Positions 52,953-63,453 of a stretch of DNA of 64,000 nt are shown here, piece after piece; positions within the stretch are counted from its first letter, which is position 1; each line of letters starts with the position of its first letter. The notes below the pieces were generated by a model. The model saw only the letters and a list, made by a program, of their open reading frames with translations. It searched no databases and was not told the DNA's origin. The stretch is taken from assembly GCF_026339995.1 (NCBI RefSeq), contig NZ_JAPEPT010000002.1:421001-485000 (forward strand), in the 5' to 3' direction. Source of the stretch: Streptomyces sp. NBC_01481 (lineage in GTDB: Bacteria; Actinomycetota; Actinomycetes; Streptomycetales; Streptomycetaceae). A program made the position numbers and the translations under genes.

Positions 52953-54548
52953 TCAGTCGGTGTACCGCGGGTGCACCAGCGTGGAGGGCGGCAGATCCGG
53001 CAGCCTCGTACGCTCCGCACACCACGCCCCGGCCGCCAGCTCGGACGCGTCAAGCGCACGCAGTGGCGGCGCCGAGGAGGCAAGCCCGAGCTGCGGCGCC
53101 CACCCGACGGCCGCCAGCAGGAAGCCCCAGCCGCGCGGCACGGCCGCCGCCCGCCCCGAGCGCCCGGCCCCGTGCACGAAACCCGCGAGCGGCCCGGTGG
53201 CGCAGTACGGACTGGTCCGGAACCCGGCGGCCCGCAGCGTCGCGTCGACCGTCCAGAAAGTGCGCGGGCCCGTGCCCGGCAGCCCCGCGTGTACGACGAG
53301 CCGCCCGCCGCCCGTGAGGACCCGCGCGGCAAGTCCGTAGAACTCCTGGGAGTAGAGCTTCGTGCTCCGTGTGATGCCCGGATCGGGCAGGTCCGAGATC
53401 ACCACGTCGTACGTCCCGCGCGGCACGCGCAGCCAGGTGAAGGCGTCCGCGATGACGACGCGCACCCGTGCGTCGCGCAGGGCGTGCCCGTTCAGCGCGG
53501 CGAGCGCCGGGTCGCTGCGTGCCAGCCGGACGACGCCCGGGTCCAGTTCGACGACGGTCACCGACTCGACGTCCCGGTAGCGCAGCACCTCGCGCGCGGC
53601 CAGCCCGTCGCCCCCGCCCAGGATCAGCACCCGGGCGTGCGGCCCCAGCATCGCCGGGTGCACCAGCGCCTCGTGGTAGCGGTACTCGTCTCGCCCGCTG
53701 ACCCGCAGCCGTCCGTCGAGGAAGAGATCCGGCGGCCCCGAACGGCTGCCGGTGAGGACGACCTCCTGGACGCCGGTGCGGACGGCGACGCGCACCTCGT
53801 CGCCGTAGACCGCCCGGCGTGCGGCCCGCTCGAAGTCGTCGGCCATGACGGTCGCGGTCGCCAGCACGGCGAGCACCGTCACATTGGCGACGAGCAGCCA
53901 GCCGCGCCAACGCGCCGTCAGATCCCGCCGGAACAGCCACAGTACGAGCGAGCCGCCCGCCACCGCGTTGACGGCTCCCGTCAACAGCGCGCCCGTGAGC
54001 TGACCCAGCCAGGGCAGCAGCAGAAACGGGAAGGCGAGCCCGCCGACCAGGGCACCCACATAGTCCGCGGCGAACAGGTCCGCGACCGTGCCCTCGGCGT
54101 CGCGCCGGGAGATGCGCTGGATCAGGGACATCAGCAGGGGGATCTCCGCGCCGATCAGCACCCCGATGGCGAGCGAGAAGCCCACCAGCACGAAGCGGGA
54201 CTCGCCGATCCAGGCGAACGCGGCGTACAGCACCATCGCCGAGCAGCCGCCGACCAGGGCGAGCACCGTCTCCAGCACACCGAATCCGACCGCGGCCCGG
54301 CAGCGCAGCCGCTTGGCGAGAAGCGAGCCGACACCCATGGCGAAGACCATCACCGACAGCACGACGGACGCCTGGGTGACGGAGTCGCCGATCAAATACG
54401 AAGCGAGAGCGACCAGTTCGAGCTCGTAGACAAGTCCGCAGGCGGCGCAGACGAAGACGGCGGTGAGCACCAGATACCGGCCGGCGTCGGGGCGCACGGG
54501 CAGCCGCACCGCGCACGGGGGCGGTGAGGTCGGCGGCCGGTCGATCAT
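52953..54548 (-). CDS. Membrane-fused spermidine synthase (polyamine aminopropyltransferase)
   Basis: A 531-residue protein with seven or so N-terminal helices (about 20-225) and a C-terminal spermidine-synthase domain. [20 protein letters not shown] (substrate region), [20 protein letters not shown] (decarboxy-SAM site), [19 protein letters not shown] and [11 protein letters not shown] support this. The family makes polyamines from putrescine-like acceptors; the membrane half is common in bacteria and its role is unclear. ATG 54548. It lies 54 bp upstream of the DUF2617 gene's 3' side on the same strand, with no partner for decarboxy-SAM synthesis adjacent. Confidence 0.9.
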   Translation of the reverse strand: MIDRPPTSPPPCAVRLPVRPDAGRYLVLTAVFVCAACGLVYELELVALASYLIGDSVTQASVVLSVMVFAMGVGSLLAKRLRCRAAVGFGVLETVLALVGGCSAMVLYAAFAWIGESRFVLVGFSLAIGVLIGAEIPLLMSLIQRISRRDAEGTVADLFAADYVGALVGGLAFPFLLLPWLGQLTGALLTGAVNAVAGGSLVLWLFRRDLTARWRGWLLVANVTVLAVLATATVMADDFERAARRAVYGDEVRVAVRTGVQEVVLTGSRSGPPDLFLDGRLRVSGRDEYRYHEALVHPAMLGPHARVLILGGGDGLAAREVLRYRDVESVTVVELDPGVVRLARSDPALAALNGHALRDARVRVVIADAFTWLRVPRGTYDVVISDLPDPGITRSTKLYSQEFYGLAARVLTGGGRLVVHAGLPGTGPRTFWTVDATLRAAGFRTSPYCATGPLAGFVHGAGRSGRAAAVPRGWGFLLAAVGWAPQLGLASSAPPLRALDASELAAGAWCAERTRLPDLPPSTLVHPRYTD

Positions 54549-54601
54549 GTTCGTAACGCTACGTCAGGGGTACGGTGCGGCTTGTCACCCACAAGGGTTC
54601 A

Positions 54602-55120
54602 CTACAGCGTTGCAGGCATACGGGCACCGACCCGCGTTCGGGTGACAACGAGTTGGCCCTCCTGCGGATAGGCGTGCCATGTGCGCCACCGCACCTGGCC
54701 GTCGAGCCGCTGCGCCAGCATCGCCGTGAACGCGTGCGGTGATCCGGGAAAGGTGCCGGCCAGTCCATGGGGGTGATCGGCGACCAGCGCGAGGAGCTCC
54801 TGCGCGCGCCCGGCGAAGGAGCCGCTCGACAGCGTCTCGACGCGTGCCGCGAACTCGTACTCCCAGTCCCCGATCCGCTTGGCGACGCCGAGAGGGAGCG
54901 GGGTGCTACTGCCCGGCATACAGGCGACGGTCTCGGAGCAGCTGCCCTGTTCCTCCTCCAGCAGCACCTGGTGCGAGGCGCCGAGCAGCCTCAACTGGAG
55001 CTTCGCTCCGGACAGTTCGAGGTCGAGGACGGCGAGGGCGGGCAGCGGCTCCCGGCCCAGCGCCCAGGCGAGGTCGTCGGCGCGGGTGTCTGTGTAGGCG
55101 GTATGGAGGGTCGTGAGCAT
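54602..55120 (-). CDS. DUF2617 domain protein
   Basis: A 172-residue protein from ATG 55120 (MLTTLHTAYTDTRADDLAWA). ALAVLDLELSGAKLQLRLLG and EEEQGSCSETVACMPGSSTP are the recognisable conserved DUF2617 parts; the C-terminal LVVTRTRVGA closes a beta-rich fold. Function unknown. It precedes the spermidine synthase on the same strand (53 bp apart) and is probably co-transcribed. Confidence 0.85.
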   Translation of the reverse strand: MLTTLHTAYTDTRADDLAWALGREPLPALAVLDLELSGAKLQLRLLGASHQVLLEEEQGSCSETVACMPGSSTPLPLGVAKRIGDWEYEFAARVETLSSGSFAGRAQELLALVADHPHGLAGTFPGSPHAFTAMLAQRLDGQVRWRTWHAYPQEGQLVVTRTRVGARMPATL

Positions 55121-55463
55121 GGGTCGGCTCCGCAAACACGCTTCGGCGGGTGGACACGTGGACCGGCAGCGCCCCTGAGGGGAGTTGAAGAAGATCCGGG
55201 AGGAGCGCCTGCTCGGGTCCACATCAGGTCCGAGGGCTGGATGGTTCCAACAAGGTTCCGACAGCGAGGGAATCATGAAGTAAGCGACGCTCACAGCATT
55301 TTTACCCAACTTGCAGGGGTTTCCATCCCCCCGGGGGCCTGACGGTTCAACTGTTCAACTACGAACGGCCACAAAGGTCACCTCGCCCGCCATCAACAAG
55401 AAGGCACCCGGCGGGAGTTGCTCCGCCGGGTGCCTTCAGTGGTCGCGGACCAGCTGCCCCGTG
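55121..55463. other. Intergenic region with one strong terminator
   Basis: No gene is supportable in this 343-bp gap. It holds the terminator at 55401-55436 and a direct repeat, GGTTCAACTGTTCAAC, near 55345-55360 that may belong to the DUF2617/speE promoter. Confidence 0.5.
55401..55436 (-). terminator. Strong terminator after the Cys-rich small protein
   Basis: AAGGCACCCGGCGG (55401-55414), an 8-base loop, then CCGCCGGGTGCCTT (55423-55436): a perfect 14-bp stem 28 bp past the stop at 55464. Confidence 0.9.
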
Positions 55464-55709
55464 TCAGCTGCCTCCGCCACCGCATCCCCCGCCGCCCCCG
55501 CAGGACGAACTCCCGCCACAGGAAGAGCCGCCCCCGCACGAGCTGCCGCCCGAATCACCGCCACCGGCCCACCAGCTGCCGCCCCCCGCGGCGCTGCTCC
55601 GGCGCCCCCTGCCGCTCCTTGCCCGCTTGGAACCGGCGGCCATCGCGATGATCACGACGAACACGAACCCGATGATCAGAATCCCGATGAACGTTGGCAC
55701 TGCACTCAC
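55464..55709 (-). CDS. Small membrane protein with Gly/Cys-rich tail
   Basis: An 81-residue protein: VSAVPTFIGILIIGFVFVVI makes one transmembrane helix at the N terminus (about 5-25), a basic stretch RARSGRGRRSS puts the tail on the cytoplasmic side, and the C terminus is a Gly/Ser tract with four evenly spaced cysteines (SCGGGSSCGGSSSCGGGGGC). I do not recognise a named family. The two GTG starts (55709 and 55700) cannot be separated; GGAAGGA is closer to the first. It is followed by a strong terminator and preceded by the SpoIIE phosphatase gene. Confidence 0.7.
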   Translation of the reverse strand: MSAVPTFIGILIIGFVFVVIIAMAAGSKRARSGRGRRSSAAGGGSWWAGGGDSGGSSCGGGSSCGGSSSCGGGGGCGGGGS

Positions 55710-55893
55710 CGTCCTTCCATCCCCCGAAGCGAGCTCCCCGCGTCGTCGCGTGACCGCTTCTTGCGTGTGAGGGGGATGCCCCCGGCCCCGGGAACCCAAA
55801 GCAGACTTGAGCAACTCCAGAGCTTCGCCGCGTCGTCGCCGCGCAGGGGACGTCGGACACCCCCGAAGCCGTGCCGTCCCGGCAGGACAGGGC

Positions 55894-58596
55894 CTACACC
55901 GCGCCGTCCACGCTCCCGTCGGACCGGGGCAGCGCCAGCTCCGCCCAGATGACCTTGCCCTCGGGGGTGTAGCGGGTGCCCCAGCGTTCGGCCATCTGCG
56001 CGACGAGGAACAGGCCGCGGCCCCCTTCATCCATCGTGGCCGCATACCGCAGATGGGGCGAGGTGCTGCTGCCGTCGGCCACCTCGCAGGTCAGGGTGCG
56101 ATCGTGGAGCAGTTGCATCGTGACAGGTGCGGAGCCGTAGCGGATGGCGTTGGTGATCAGCTCGCTGAGCACCAGTTCCATGGCGAACGCGAGCTCGGAC
56201 AGACCCCAGTCGTCCAGTTTCTCGGCCACGGCGGCGCGCATCCCTGCCACGGCGGCGGGATCCAGCGGCACGTCCCAGCAGGCGACGTGGTCGGGCCGGA
56301 TCGCCCGTGTGCGGGCGATGAGCAGCGCCACGTCGTCCTTCGGCCGACTTGGCAGGAGCGCGTCCAGCACCGCCTGACAGCTCGCGTCCGGCGACCGGTC
56401 GGGATGGGACTCCAGTGCCTTGCGCAGCATCTCGATCCCCACGTCGATGTCCCGGGTGCGGTCCTCGATGAGCCCGTCGGTGTACAGGACGAGTTGCGTA
56501 CCCTCCGCCAGTTCCAGCTCGGCGGTCTCGAACGGCATACCGCCGAGGCCCAGCGGCGGCCCGGCCGGAAGATCGGGGAACGACACACTGCCGTCGAGGT
56601 GGACCAGCGCGGGCAGGGGGTGCCCGGCCCGCGCCATGGTGCAGCGGCGGGAGACGGGATCGTAGATCGCGTACAGACACGTGGCGCCCATGACCCCCGC
56701 ACCCGCGGCCGCCCCCTCCTCCTCCTGGTCCATCCGCCCGACCACATCGTCGAGGTGGTTGAGGATTTCGTCGGGCGGCAGGTCGAGCGTGGAGAAGTTG
56801 TGCACCGCCGTGCGCAGCCGTCCCATCGTGGCGGCCGCGTGCAGGCCGTGGCCGACGACGTCCCCGACGACCAACGCCACGCGACTGCCGGGAAGCGGGA
56901 TCACATCGAACCAGTCGCCGCTCACGCCGGACAGCGCCGGCAGGTAGCGGTGGGCGACATCGAGGGCGCTCTGCTCGGGCAGGGCCCGCGGCAGCAGGCT
57001 GCGCTGCAGGGCGACGGCCAGGGTGTGCTCACGGGTGAAGCGGCGGGCGTTGTCGATACTGACCGCCGCCCGGGCGACCAGTTCTTCGGCCAGGGACAGG
57101 TCGTCCTCCTCGAACGGCTGGGGCTTCTCCGAGCGCCAGAAGTTGGTCATGCCGAGGATGACGCCCCGCGCCTGGAGGGGCACCGTGATGAGCGAATGGA
57201 TGCCGTAGTCGACGATCATCCGTGTCCGCTCCGGGTCCTGGGCATGCCAGCCGGACGCGTCGGCCAGGTCGGGAACCAGCTCCGAAAGCCCGCTGCCGAG
57301 ACCGCGTGCCTGCGGTGTGGAGGGGACGAAGTCGATCAGGCGGTCGAGTTCGTAGAGGGGATGGTCGTCCCGGATGCCGTGGACCGCCGTACGGCGCATG
57401 TCGACGCCCGTACCGTTCGGCTCCTCCCCTCGCAGGACCGGATCGGCAAGATCGACGGTGACGAAGTCGGCGAACCGGGGGACCGCGACCCTCGCCAGTT
57501 CCTCGGCCGTACGCACCACGTCGAGGGTGGTACCGATGCCCAGACCGGCGTCGTACAGCAATTGCAGCCGCCCGCGGGCCACCTCCGCCTTGCCGTACAG
57601 CGCCCGCAGCTCCGTGGAGTCACGCAAGGTCGCGACCGTCCCCTCGGGGCCACCGTGACGATCCGTGGGCCGCTGGTTCACCGCAAGCAGCCGCTCCCCG
57701 GCCAGGTGCACCTCGTCCGTGGCCACGCGGCCCGATGTCAGCAGCTCCACCGTGGGGGGATCAAGGCTGGGCAGTTCCGAGATGTGCCGCCCCTCGGCGT
57801 CGGGCGGCAGGTCCAGCAGCCGCCTGGCCTCGTCGTTCGCGAGCAGCAGCTGACCGTCGTTGTCGACGATGAGCACACCCTCGCGGACAGAGTGCAGCAC
57901 GGCGTCGTGATGCTCGTACATGCGGGTCATCTCGGTCGGGCCCAGACTGTGGGTCTGCCGCCGAAGCCGCCTGGCCACCAGCGCCGTCCCGGCTGTGGCA
58001 ACGGCGAGCGCGGCTGCTCCGGCACCGAGGATGATCGGCAGCTGTCTGTCCACCACGCTGGTCACGTTCTTGACCTTGAGGCCGGCGGACACCAGGGCCA
58101 CGACATTGCCCTTGACGTCGTAGATGGGGACGGTCGCCTGTACCTCGTGGCCGAGCGGGCCATGGACGCTCTCGGTGTACACGCGGCCGGCCAGCGAGGG
58201 CTCGATGGTGCCGACGAACCTCTTCCCGATCCGGCCCGGCTGGGGATGCGTGTAGCGGATCCCCTTCGTGTCCATCACCACGATGAAGTCGACGCCGGCC
58301 GCCTTGCGCCCCGCCTCGGTGACCGGCTGCAGCACCTTGGAGGGATCAGGGGTCTTCAGCGCAGCCAGAACACCCGGTGAGTTCGCAAACGTCTGCGCCA
58401 CGGCAATGGAGCGGCGCTTCGCCTCCGAGCTGCTGTCGTACCGGGACTGCAGCACAAGCGCGACCACCGCGGCCGCCACAAGCAGCACCACCAAGGCCAC
58501 CTGCAGGGTGAAGACCTGCCCCGCAACGCTCCGGGGGTGCTTGTCGGTCAGTGACCGAACCGGTGCGCTCCGGAATCGGTCGGAGCGTTTGACCAC
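55894..58596 (-). CDS. PP2C phosphatase (SpoIIE) with sCache, PAS, GAF and HATPase domains
   Basis: A 900-residue membrane protein. Helices near 25-48 and 190-208 flank an extracellular Cache-type sensor (about 50-185). PAS follows (about 228-320), then GAF (about 335-515), SpoIIE/PP2C (about 530-745, with SGDWFDVIPL, VGDVVGHGLHAAATMGRL and DDVALLIAR) and a C-terminal HATPase_c anti-sigma-like domain (about 760-890, ELVLSELITNAIRYG). This layout regulates anti-sigma/anti-anti-sigma pairs, dephosphorylating the antagonist in response to an outside ligand. GTG start; AGAAAGG upstream. Confidence 0.92.
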   Translation of the reverse strand: MVKRSDRFRSAPVRSLTDKHPRSVAGQVFTLQVALVVLLVAAAVVALVLQSRYDSSSEAKRRSIAVAQTFANSPGVLAALKTPDPSKVLQPVTEAGRKAAGVDFIVVMDTKGIRYTHPQPGRIGKRFVGTIEPSLAGRVYTESVHGPLGHEVQATVPIYDVKGNVVALVSAGLKVKNVTSVVDRQLPIILGAGAAALAVATAGTALVARRLRRQTHSLGPTEMTRMYEHHDAVLHSVREGVLIVDNDGQLLLANDEARRLLDLPPDAEGRHISELPSLDPPTVELLTSGRVATDEVHLAGERLLAVNQRPTDRHGGPEGTVATLRDSTELRALYGKAEVARGRLQLLYDAGLGIGTTLDVVRTAEELARVAVPRFADFVTVDLADPVLRGEEPNGTGVDMRRTAVHGIRDDHPLYELDRLIDFVPSTPQARGLGSGLSELVPDLADASGWHAQDPERTRMIVDYGIHSLITVPLQARGVILGMTNFWRSEKPQPFEEDDLSLAEELVARAAVSIDNARRFTREHTLAVALQRSLLPRALPEQSALDVAHRYLPALSGVSGDWFDVIPLPGSRVALVVGDVVGHGLHAAATMGRLRTAVHNFSTLDLPPDEILNHLDDVVGRMDQEEEGAAAGAGVMGATCLYAIYDPVSRRCTMARAGHPLPALVHLDGSVSFPDLPAGPPLGLGGMPFETAELELAEGTQLVLYTDGLIEDRTRDIDVGIEMLRKALESHPDRSPDASCQAVLDALLPSRPKDDVALLIARTRAIRPDHVACWDVPLDPAAVAGMRAAVAEKLDDWGLSELAFAMELVLSELITNAIRYGSAPVTMQLLHDRTLTCEVADGSSTSPHLRYAATMDEGGRGLFLVAQMAERWGTRYTPEGKVIWAELALPRSDGSVDGAV

Positions 58597-58705
58597 ATTG
58601 CCTTTCTAACACCGCGAAGTCCTCTGCGGCGATACATGCCCGGACCGGGCCGCGCGGCGCAACGCGAGTGGCGGCCTTTCCGGGTGCGGCACAGCCCGGC
58701 TGCGA

Positions 58706-59917
58706 TCAGCGCGCGTTGATCAGCTGGTCGACGGCCTTGCGGATCGAGTCCTCGCGCTTGCAGAACGAGAAGCGGACCAGCCAGGCCGGAGCGTTCGCGC
58801 TCAGGTAGAACGCCGACGTCGGGATGGCCACGACACCCGCGCGCTCCGGCAGCCTCCGGCAGAACTCGACCCCGTCCGCGTATCCCCACGGCCGCACGTC
58901 CGCCTGCACGAAGTAGCCGGCATCCGCGCGGAAGGGCCGCAGTCCGGCCTCCGCCAGGCCCTCGCTCAGCAGATCGCGGTTCGCGCGCAGCGTGTCGCGC
59001 AGACCGGCCGCCCATTCCTCCACCGAGCCGAGTGCCTGCGCCAGCGCTTCCTGGTACGGGGTACCCGAGGCGTACGTCAGGAACTGCTTGGCCGCGCCCA
59101 CCGCGGCCACGAGCGGCGCGGGTCCGCAGACCCAACCGACCTTCCAGCCCGTCGTGTTGAAGGTCTTGCCCGCCGAGGAGATGACCACCGTCCGCTCCCG
59201 CATCCCCGGCAGAGCGGCAATGGGCCGATGGCGCGCGCCGTCGCTGTAGACGAGGTGTTCGTAGACCTCGTCCGTGATCACCGTCAGCGCGTGCTCACGG
59301 CACACGTCCGCGACGGCTTCGAGCTCCTCGGCCCTGAAGACCATGCCCGTGGGGTTGTGCGGGGTGTTGAGGATCAGGACCCGGGTACGCGGGGAAACGG
59401 CCGCGCGCAGCGCGTCCACGTCGAGGGCGAACCCGTCGCCGTCGAGGACGAGGGGAACGGCGACCAGCCGGGCCCCGGCCAGGCGGGCGTCGGCGGCGTA
59501 GGCGTCGTAGCACGGGTCGAAGGCGATGACCTCGTCGCCGGGATCGCAGAGCGCCAGGAGGGCCGCGGCGAGGGCTTCCGTCGCGCCCGTCGTCACCAGC
59601 ACCTCCCCCTGCGGCCGGTAGTCGAGGCCGTACCGCCGCAGCTGATGAGCGGCGACGGCCTCGCGCAGCGCGGGGAATCCATGAGCCGGCGGGTACTGGT
59701 TGCTGCCCCCGAGCACCGCGTCCGCCACGCCCTTGAGCAGCGCGGGCGGACTGGCCAGCTCCGGCACCCCTTGCCCGAGGTTCACGGCTCCGGTACTCCG
59801 CGCCAGCTCCGTCATCTCGGTGAAGATCGACGTGCCCATGCCGTGTACCCGAGCAGCAGGACTCCATCCTGCCGAGCCCACGACGCCGCGCGTATCAGCC
59901 GTCCCTGCCGTGTTCAT
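58706..59917 (-). CDS. PLP-dependent class I/II aminotransferase
   Basis: A 403-residue fold-I aminotransferase. AVNLGQGVPELASPPALLKG near the start, ILNTPHNPTGMVFRAEELEA, VITDEVYEHLVY and VISSAGKTFNTTGWKVGWVC (cofactor lysine in SAGKTFN) mark the family. The start pattern resembles methionine, kynurenine or N-succinyl-diaminopimelate aminotransferases; donor and acceptor cannot be fixed. ATG 59917. It is on the same strand as the SpoIIE gene, 109 bp away, without obvious coupling. Confidence 0.88.
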   Translation of the reverse strand: MNTAGTADTRGVVGSAGWSPAARVHGMGTSIFTEMTELARSTGAVNLGQGVPELASPPALLKGVADAVLGGSNQYPPAHGFPALREAVAAHQLRRYGLDYRPQGEVLVTTGATEALAAALLALCDPGDEVIAFDPCYDAYAADARLAGARLVAVPLVLDGDGFALDVDALRAAVSPRTRVLILNTPHNPTGMVFRAEELEAVADVCREHALTVITDEVYEHLVYSDGARHRPIAALPGMRERTVVISSAGKTFNTTGWKVGWVCGPAPLVAAVGAAKQFLTYASGTPYQEALAQALGSVEEWAAGLRDTLRANRDLLSEGLAEAGLRPFRADAGYFVQADVRPWGYADGVEFCRRLPERAGVVAIPTSAFYLSANAPAWLVRFSFCKREDSIRKAVDQLINAR

Positions 59918-60012
59918 GCGATCCCGCTTTCCCGAGTGAGTCCGTCAACCAGGAGATCCGGCCCTCACGATAGGCGTGAGAAGGCGCCGCGGCGGGCCGT
60001 CGCGCTGACAAA

Positions 60013-60060
60013 AGCCCGGCCGAGGGCGGCGGTCGTGGTGACCGTCGCACTGGCCGGGCT
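60013..60060 (-). terminator. Terminator after ybjN
   Basis: AGCCCGGCC (60013-60021) pairs with GGCCGGGCT (60052-60060), and an inner GGTC-GTGGT-GACC stem makes a long double hairpin, 26 bp past the ybjN stop on the minus strand. Confidence 0.75.
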
Positions 60061-60086
60061 GTCGTTCGCCTGCGGGACGTACCTGC

Positions 60087-60632
60087 TCAGGCCTCGTCGT
60101 CGGGCTTCTCGTCGGCGGGCTTCTCGTCCGCCGTCTCCAGGCCGAGCTGCTCCGCGAGCCACTTGTCGAACTCGATGGCGGCACGGACCCAGCTGACCGT
60201 CGAGGAGACGAAGTGCTCCAGGCTGACGCCCGTACCGATCAGCATCTGGGCCTCGCCGATGAGGCGGATGGTGGGGCCGTCCTCCTCTTCCTCGTGGAGG
60301 TGGGTGTAGACCTTGGGCCACAGCGTGCGGCGGTTCCAGTCGTCGACCGCGTCGAGGATCTTCGGCTTGTCCTCGACGGCGTGCGGACGGTCGTAGAAGG
60401 TCCGCACGGAGAAGACCTGCTGGTCGTCCTCGCCGCGGAACATGAAGTACGTACGGAATTCCTCCCACGGCGCCGCGAGGTCACCCTCGTCGTCGACGAC
60501 GTACTTCAGTTCCATCTGGTCGAGGAGCTGCTTGACCAGGTCCTGGTCGGGAACGACGGGGCCCGCCGGTCCTGCGGCCTGAGGCTGGGGCTGGCCCCCG
60601 AAATTCGGAATCGAGGACGGATCGATGGTCAC
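60087..60632 (-). CDS. YbjN domain protein
   Basis: A 181-residue protein starting (GTG 60632, GAAGGGA upstream) MTIDPSSIPNFGGQPQPQ. The YbjN core is QLLDQMELKYVVDDEGDLAA, TYFMFRGEDDQQVFSVRTFY and LIGEAQMLIGTGVSLEHF (about 30-150), a type III secretion-chaperone-like alpha/beta fold of unknown function. The C terminus is acidic and disordered (TADEKPADEKPDDEA). It lies 115 bp downstream of clpB's stop on the same strand and is probably expressed separately. Confidence 0.88.
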   Translation of the reverse strand: MTIDPSSIPNFGGQPQPQAAGPAGPVVPDQDLVKQLLDQMELKYVVDDEGDLAAPWEEFRTYFMFRGEDDQQVFSVRTFYDRPHAVEDKPKILDAVDDWNRRTLWPKVYTHLHEEEEDGPTIRLIGEAQMLIGTGVSLEHFVSSTVSWVRAAIEFDKWLAEQLGLETADEKPADEKPDDEA

Positions 60633-60747
60633 CGTGGATTTCCCTTCGTACGGTTCCCGCCATCCTCCCCCATCTCGGGCGGGGGCTGGCAACCCCCACC
60701 CGACGGGTCCGCTCGTGGCGTAGTCCGAGCGACTCTTACGGCGGCCC

Positions 60748-63387
60748 TTACAGCGTCTTTCCGGTGGCCGGTCCAGTCTCTCCGGTGGCCGGTCCAGTCT
60801 CTCCGGTGGCCGGTCCGACGATCAGGCCGTCCCCGAAACGGTCCACCCGCACCGTGTCGCCGTCCGTGATCTCGCCCGAGAGGATCTCCTTCGCGAGCCG
60901 GTCGCCGATCGCGGTCTGCACCAGACGGCGCAGTGGGCGCGCCCCGTACGCCGGGTCCATGCCCTCGTCGGCCAGCCACTGAAGCGCCTCAGGAGTGACC
61001 TCCAGCGTCAGCCGGCGCTCGGCCAGACGCTTGGCGAGGCGCCCGATCTGCAGCTCGGCGATCCGGCTCAGCTCCTCCTTGCTCAGCGCGGAGAAGACCA
61101 CCAGGTCGTCCAGCCGGTTGAGGAACTCCGGCTTGAAGGAGGCCCGTACGACCTCCAGGACCTGCTGCTTCTTCTCCTCGTCGCTGGTGAGCGGCTCGAC
61201 CAGATACTGGCTGCCGAGGTTCGAGGTCAGGACCAGGATGGTGTTGCGGAAGTCCACCGTCCGCCCCTGGCCGTCGGTCAGCCGCCCGTCGTCGAGTACC
61301 TGCAGCAGGATGTCGAAGACCTCGGGGTGTGCCTTCTCCACCTCGTCGAGCAGGACGACGGAGTACGGGCGCCTGCGGACAGCCTCGGTGAGCTGGCCGC
61401 CCTCCTCGTAGCCGACGTACCCCGGCGGGGCGCCGACGAGGCGGGCGACGGAGTGCTTCTCGCCGTACTCCGACATGTCGATACGGACCATCGCCCGCTC
61501 GTCGTCGAAGAGGAAGTCCGCCAGCGCCTTGGCCAGTTCGGTCTTGCCGACACCGGTCGGGCCGAGGAAGAGGAACGAGCCGGTGGGCCGGTCGGGGTCG
61601 GCGATCCCGGCCCGCGTCCTGCGTACCGCGTCGGACACGGCCTGGACGGCCTCGCTCTGGCCGATCAGCCGCTTGCCCAGCTCCTGCTCCATCCGCAGCA
61701 GCTTCTGCGTCTCGCCCTCAAGCAGCCGCCCGGCCGGAATGCCGGTCCAGGAGGCCACCACATCGGCGATGTCGTCGGGGCCGACCTCCTCCTTCACCAT
61801 GGTGTCCTTGGCGGCCTCCTGCTCCGCCTCGGATGCCTCCTCCAGCTCACGCTCCAGGTCGGGGATCTCGCCGTACAGCAGCTTGGACGCGGTGTCGAAG
61901 TCGCCGTCGCGCTGGGCCCGTTCGGCCTGGCCGCGCAGCTCGTCGAGCTTCTCCTTCAGCTCACCCACGCGGTTGAGGCCCTGCTTCTCCTTCTCCCAGC
62001 GCGCCGTGAGACCGCGCAGCTCCTCCTCCTTGTCGGCGAGGTCGCGGCGCAGCTTCTCCAACCGCTGCCTGGAGCCGGGGTCGGTCTCGTTCTTGAGCGC
62101 CAGCTCCTCCATCTTCAGCCGGTCCACGGCGCGCTGCAGCTCGTCGATCTCGACCGGCGAGGAGTCGATCTCCATCCGCAGCCGGGAGGCGGACTCGTCG
62201 ACGAGGTCGATGGCCTTGTCGGGCAGGAAACGCGAGGTGATGTACCGGTCGGACAGGGTCGCGGCGGCGACCAGCGCGCTGTCCGCGATCTGCACCTTGT
62301 GGTGCGCCTCGTAGCGGCCCTTGAGCCCGCGCAGGATCGCGATCGTGTCCTCGACGGTCGGCTCGTCGACCAGCACCTGCTGGAAGCGCCGCTCCAGGGC
62401 CGCGTCCTTCTCGATCCGCTCGCGGTACTCGTCGAGCGTGGTGGCGCCGACCATGCGCAGCTCGCCGCGCGCCAGCATCGGCTTGAGCATGTTGCCCGCG
62501 TCCATGGCCGAGTCGCCGCCGGCGCCCGCGCCCACCACGGTGTGCAGCTCGTCGATGAAGGTGATGATCTGGCCGTCGCTCGCCTTGATCTCGGAAAGGA
62601 CGGTCTTCAGCCGCTCCTCGAACTCACCGCGATACTTCGCACCTGCGACCATCGCGCCGAGATCCAGCGAGACGAGCCGCTTGTTCTTGAGGGACTCGGG
62701 GACGTCGCCCTTGATGATGCGCTGCGCGAGCCCTTCGACGACGGCGGTCTTGCCGACGCCGGGCTCACCGATCAGCACCGGGTTGTTCTTGGTGCGGCGG
62801 GACAGCACCTGGACGACCCGGCGGATCTCCTGGTCCCGGCCGATGACCGGGTCGAGCTTGCCCTCGCGGGCGGCGGCGGTGAAGTCCGTACCGAACTTCT
62901 CCAGTGCCTTGTACTGCCCCTCGGGGTCGGGGGTTGTCACCCGGCGCCCTCCCCTTACCGTCTCGAACGCGTCCTGCAGCTTCTTCGCCGTGGCCCCCTG
63001 CCGGGCCAGCACCTCTCCGGCCTGCCCGCCCTTGGCGGCGATACCGATGAGCAGGTGCTCGGTGGACAGATACTCGTCGCCGAGCTCCTTGGCCCGCCGG
63101 TCGGCGTCGGCGATGACCGCCAGCAGCTCCCGGTTGGGCTGGGGCGGGGCGACGGTCGAGCCGGTCACGCTCGGCTGGGCCGCGAGCACCCGCTCGGCCC
63201 CGGCGCGCACGGCCACCTGGTCCGCCTCGACGGCGGCCAGCAGATCGACGATGTTCTCGTTGTCCTCGCCCGCGAGCAGCGCGAGCAGCAGATGCGCGGG
63301 GGTCAGATCGGGATGCCCGGCGGACACCGCCCGACTGGTGGCGGCGTTGAGCGCATCCCGGCTCTTGTTGGTCAGCTCGGCGTCCAC
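60748..63387 (-). CDS. clpB: ClpB disaggregase
   Basis: An 879-residue AAA+ chaperone. Clp-N repeats (about 1-140), the first AAA with GEPGVGKT and arginine finger region, the middle coiled-coil (about 400-530, [20 protein letters not shown]), the second AAA with [19 protein letters not shown], and the Clp D2 small domain follow in order. With DnaK it rescues aggregated proteins. GTG 63387 with GGAGGAGAG upstream. The C terminus carries an unusual three-copy heptapeptide repeat (GPATGET). The HAIR operator at 63454-63474 indicates HspR control. Confidence 0.97.
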   Translation of the reverse strand: MDAELTNKSRDALNAATSRAVSAGHPDLTPAHLLLALLAGEDNENIVDLLAAVEADQVAVRAGAERVLAAQPSVTGSTVAPPQPNRELLAVIADADRRAKELGDEYLSTEHLLIGIAAKGGQAGEVLARQGATAKKLQDAFETVRGGRRVTTPDPEGQYKALEKFGTDFTAAAREGKLDPVIGRDQEIRRVVQVLSRRTKNNPVLIGEPGVGKTAVVEGLAQRIIKGDVPESLKNKRLVSLDLGAMVAGAKYRGEFEERLKTVLSEIKASDGQIITFIDELHTVVGAGAGGDSAMDAGNMLKPMLARGELRMVGATTLDEYRERIEKDAALERRFQQVLVDEPTVEDTIAILRGLKGRYEAHHKVQIADSALVAAATLSDRYITSRFLPDKAIDLVDESASRLRMEIDSSPVEIDELQRAVDRLKMEELALKNETDPGSRQRLEKLRRDLADKEEELRGLTARWEKEKQGLNRVGELKEKLDELRGQAERAQRDGDFDTASKLLYGEIPDLERELEEASEAEQEAAKDTMVKEEVGPDDIADVVASWTGIPAGRLLEGETQKLLRMEQELGKRLIGQSEAVQAVSDAVRRTRAGIADPDRPTGSFLFLGPTGVGKTELAKALADFLFDDERAMVRIDMSEYGEKHSVARLVGAPPGYVGYEEGGQLTEAVRRRPYSVVLLDEVEKAHPEVFDILLQVLDDGRLTDGQGRTVDFRNTILVLTSNLGSQYLVEPLTSDEEKKQQVLEVVRASFKPEFLNRLDDLVVFSALSKEELSRIAELQIGRLAKRLAERRLTLEVTPEALQWLADEGMDPAYGARPLRRLVQTAIGDRLAKEILSGEITDGDTVRVDRFGDGLIVGPATGETGPATGETGPATGKTL
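60756..60818. repeat. 21-bp tandem repeat at the clpB 3' end
   Basis: Three 21-base units beginning TCTTTCCGGTGGCCGGTCCA (60756-60776, 60777-60797, 60798-60818) encode three heptapeptides of [14 protein letters not shown] just before the stop codon. Confidence 0.85.
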
Positions 63388-63453
63388 TGCGGTCTCTCCT
63401 CCTCGCTGGTAGGGGCCTGTTTCCCTCACACTGACTCATTCAGCGTGCACAAA

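Noticed and set aside
55807..58380. 857-codon plus-strand frame opposite the SpoIIE phosphatase
   Set aside because: The minus strand has unmistakable PP2C, GAF and HATPase motifs; the plus frame shows none.
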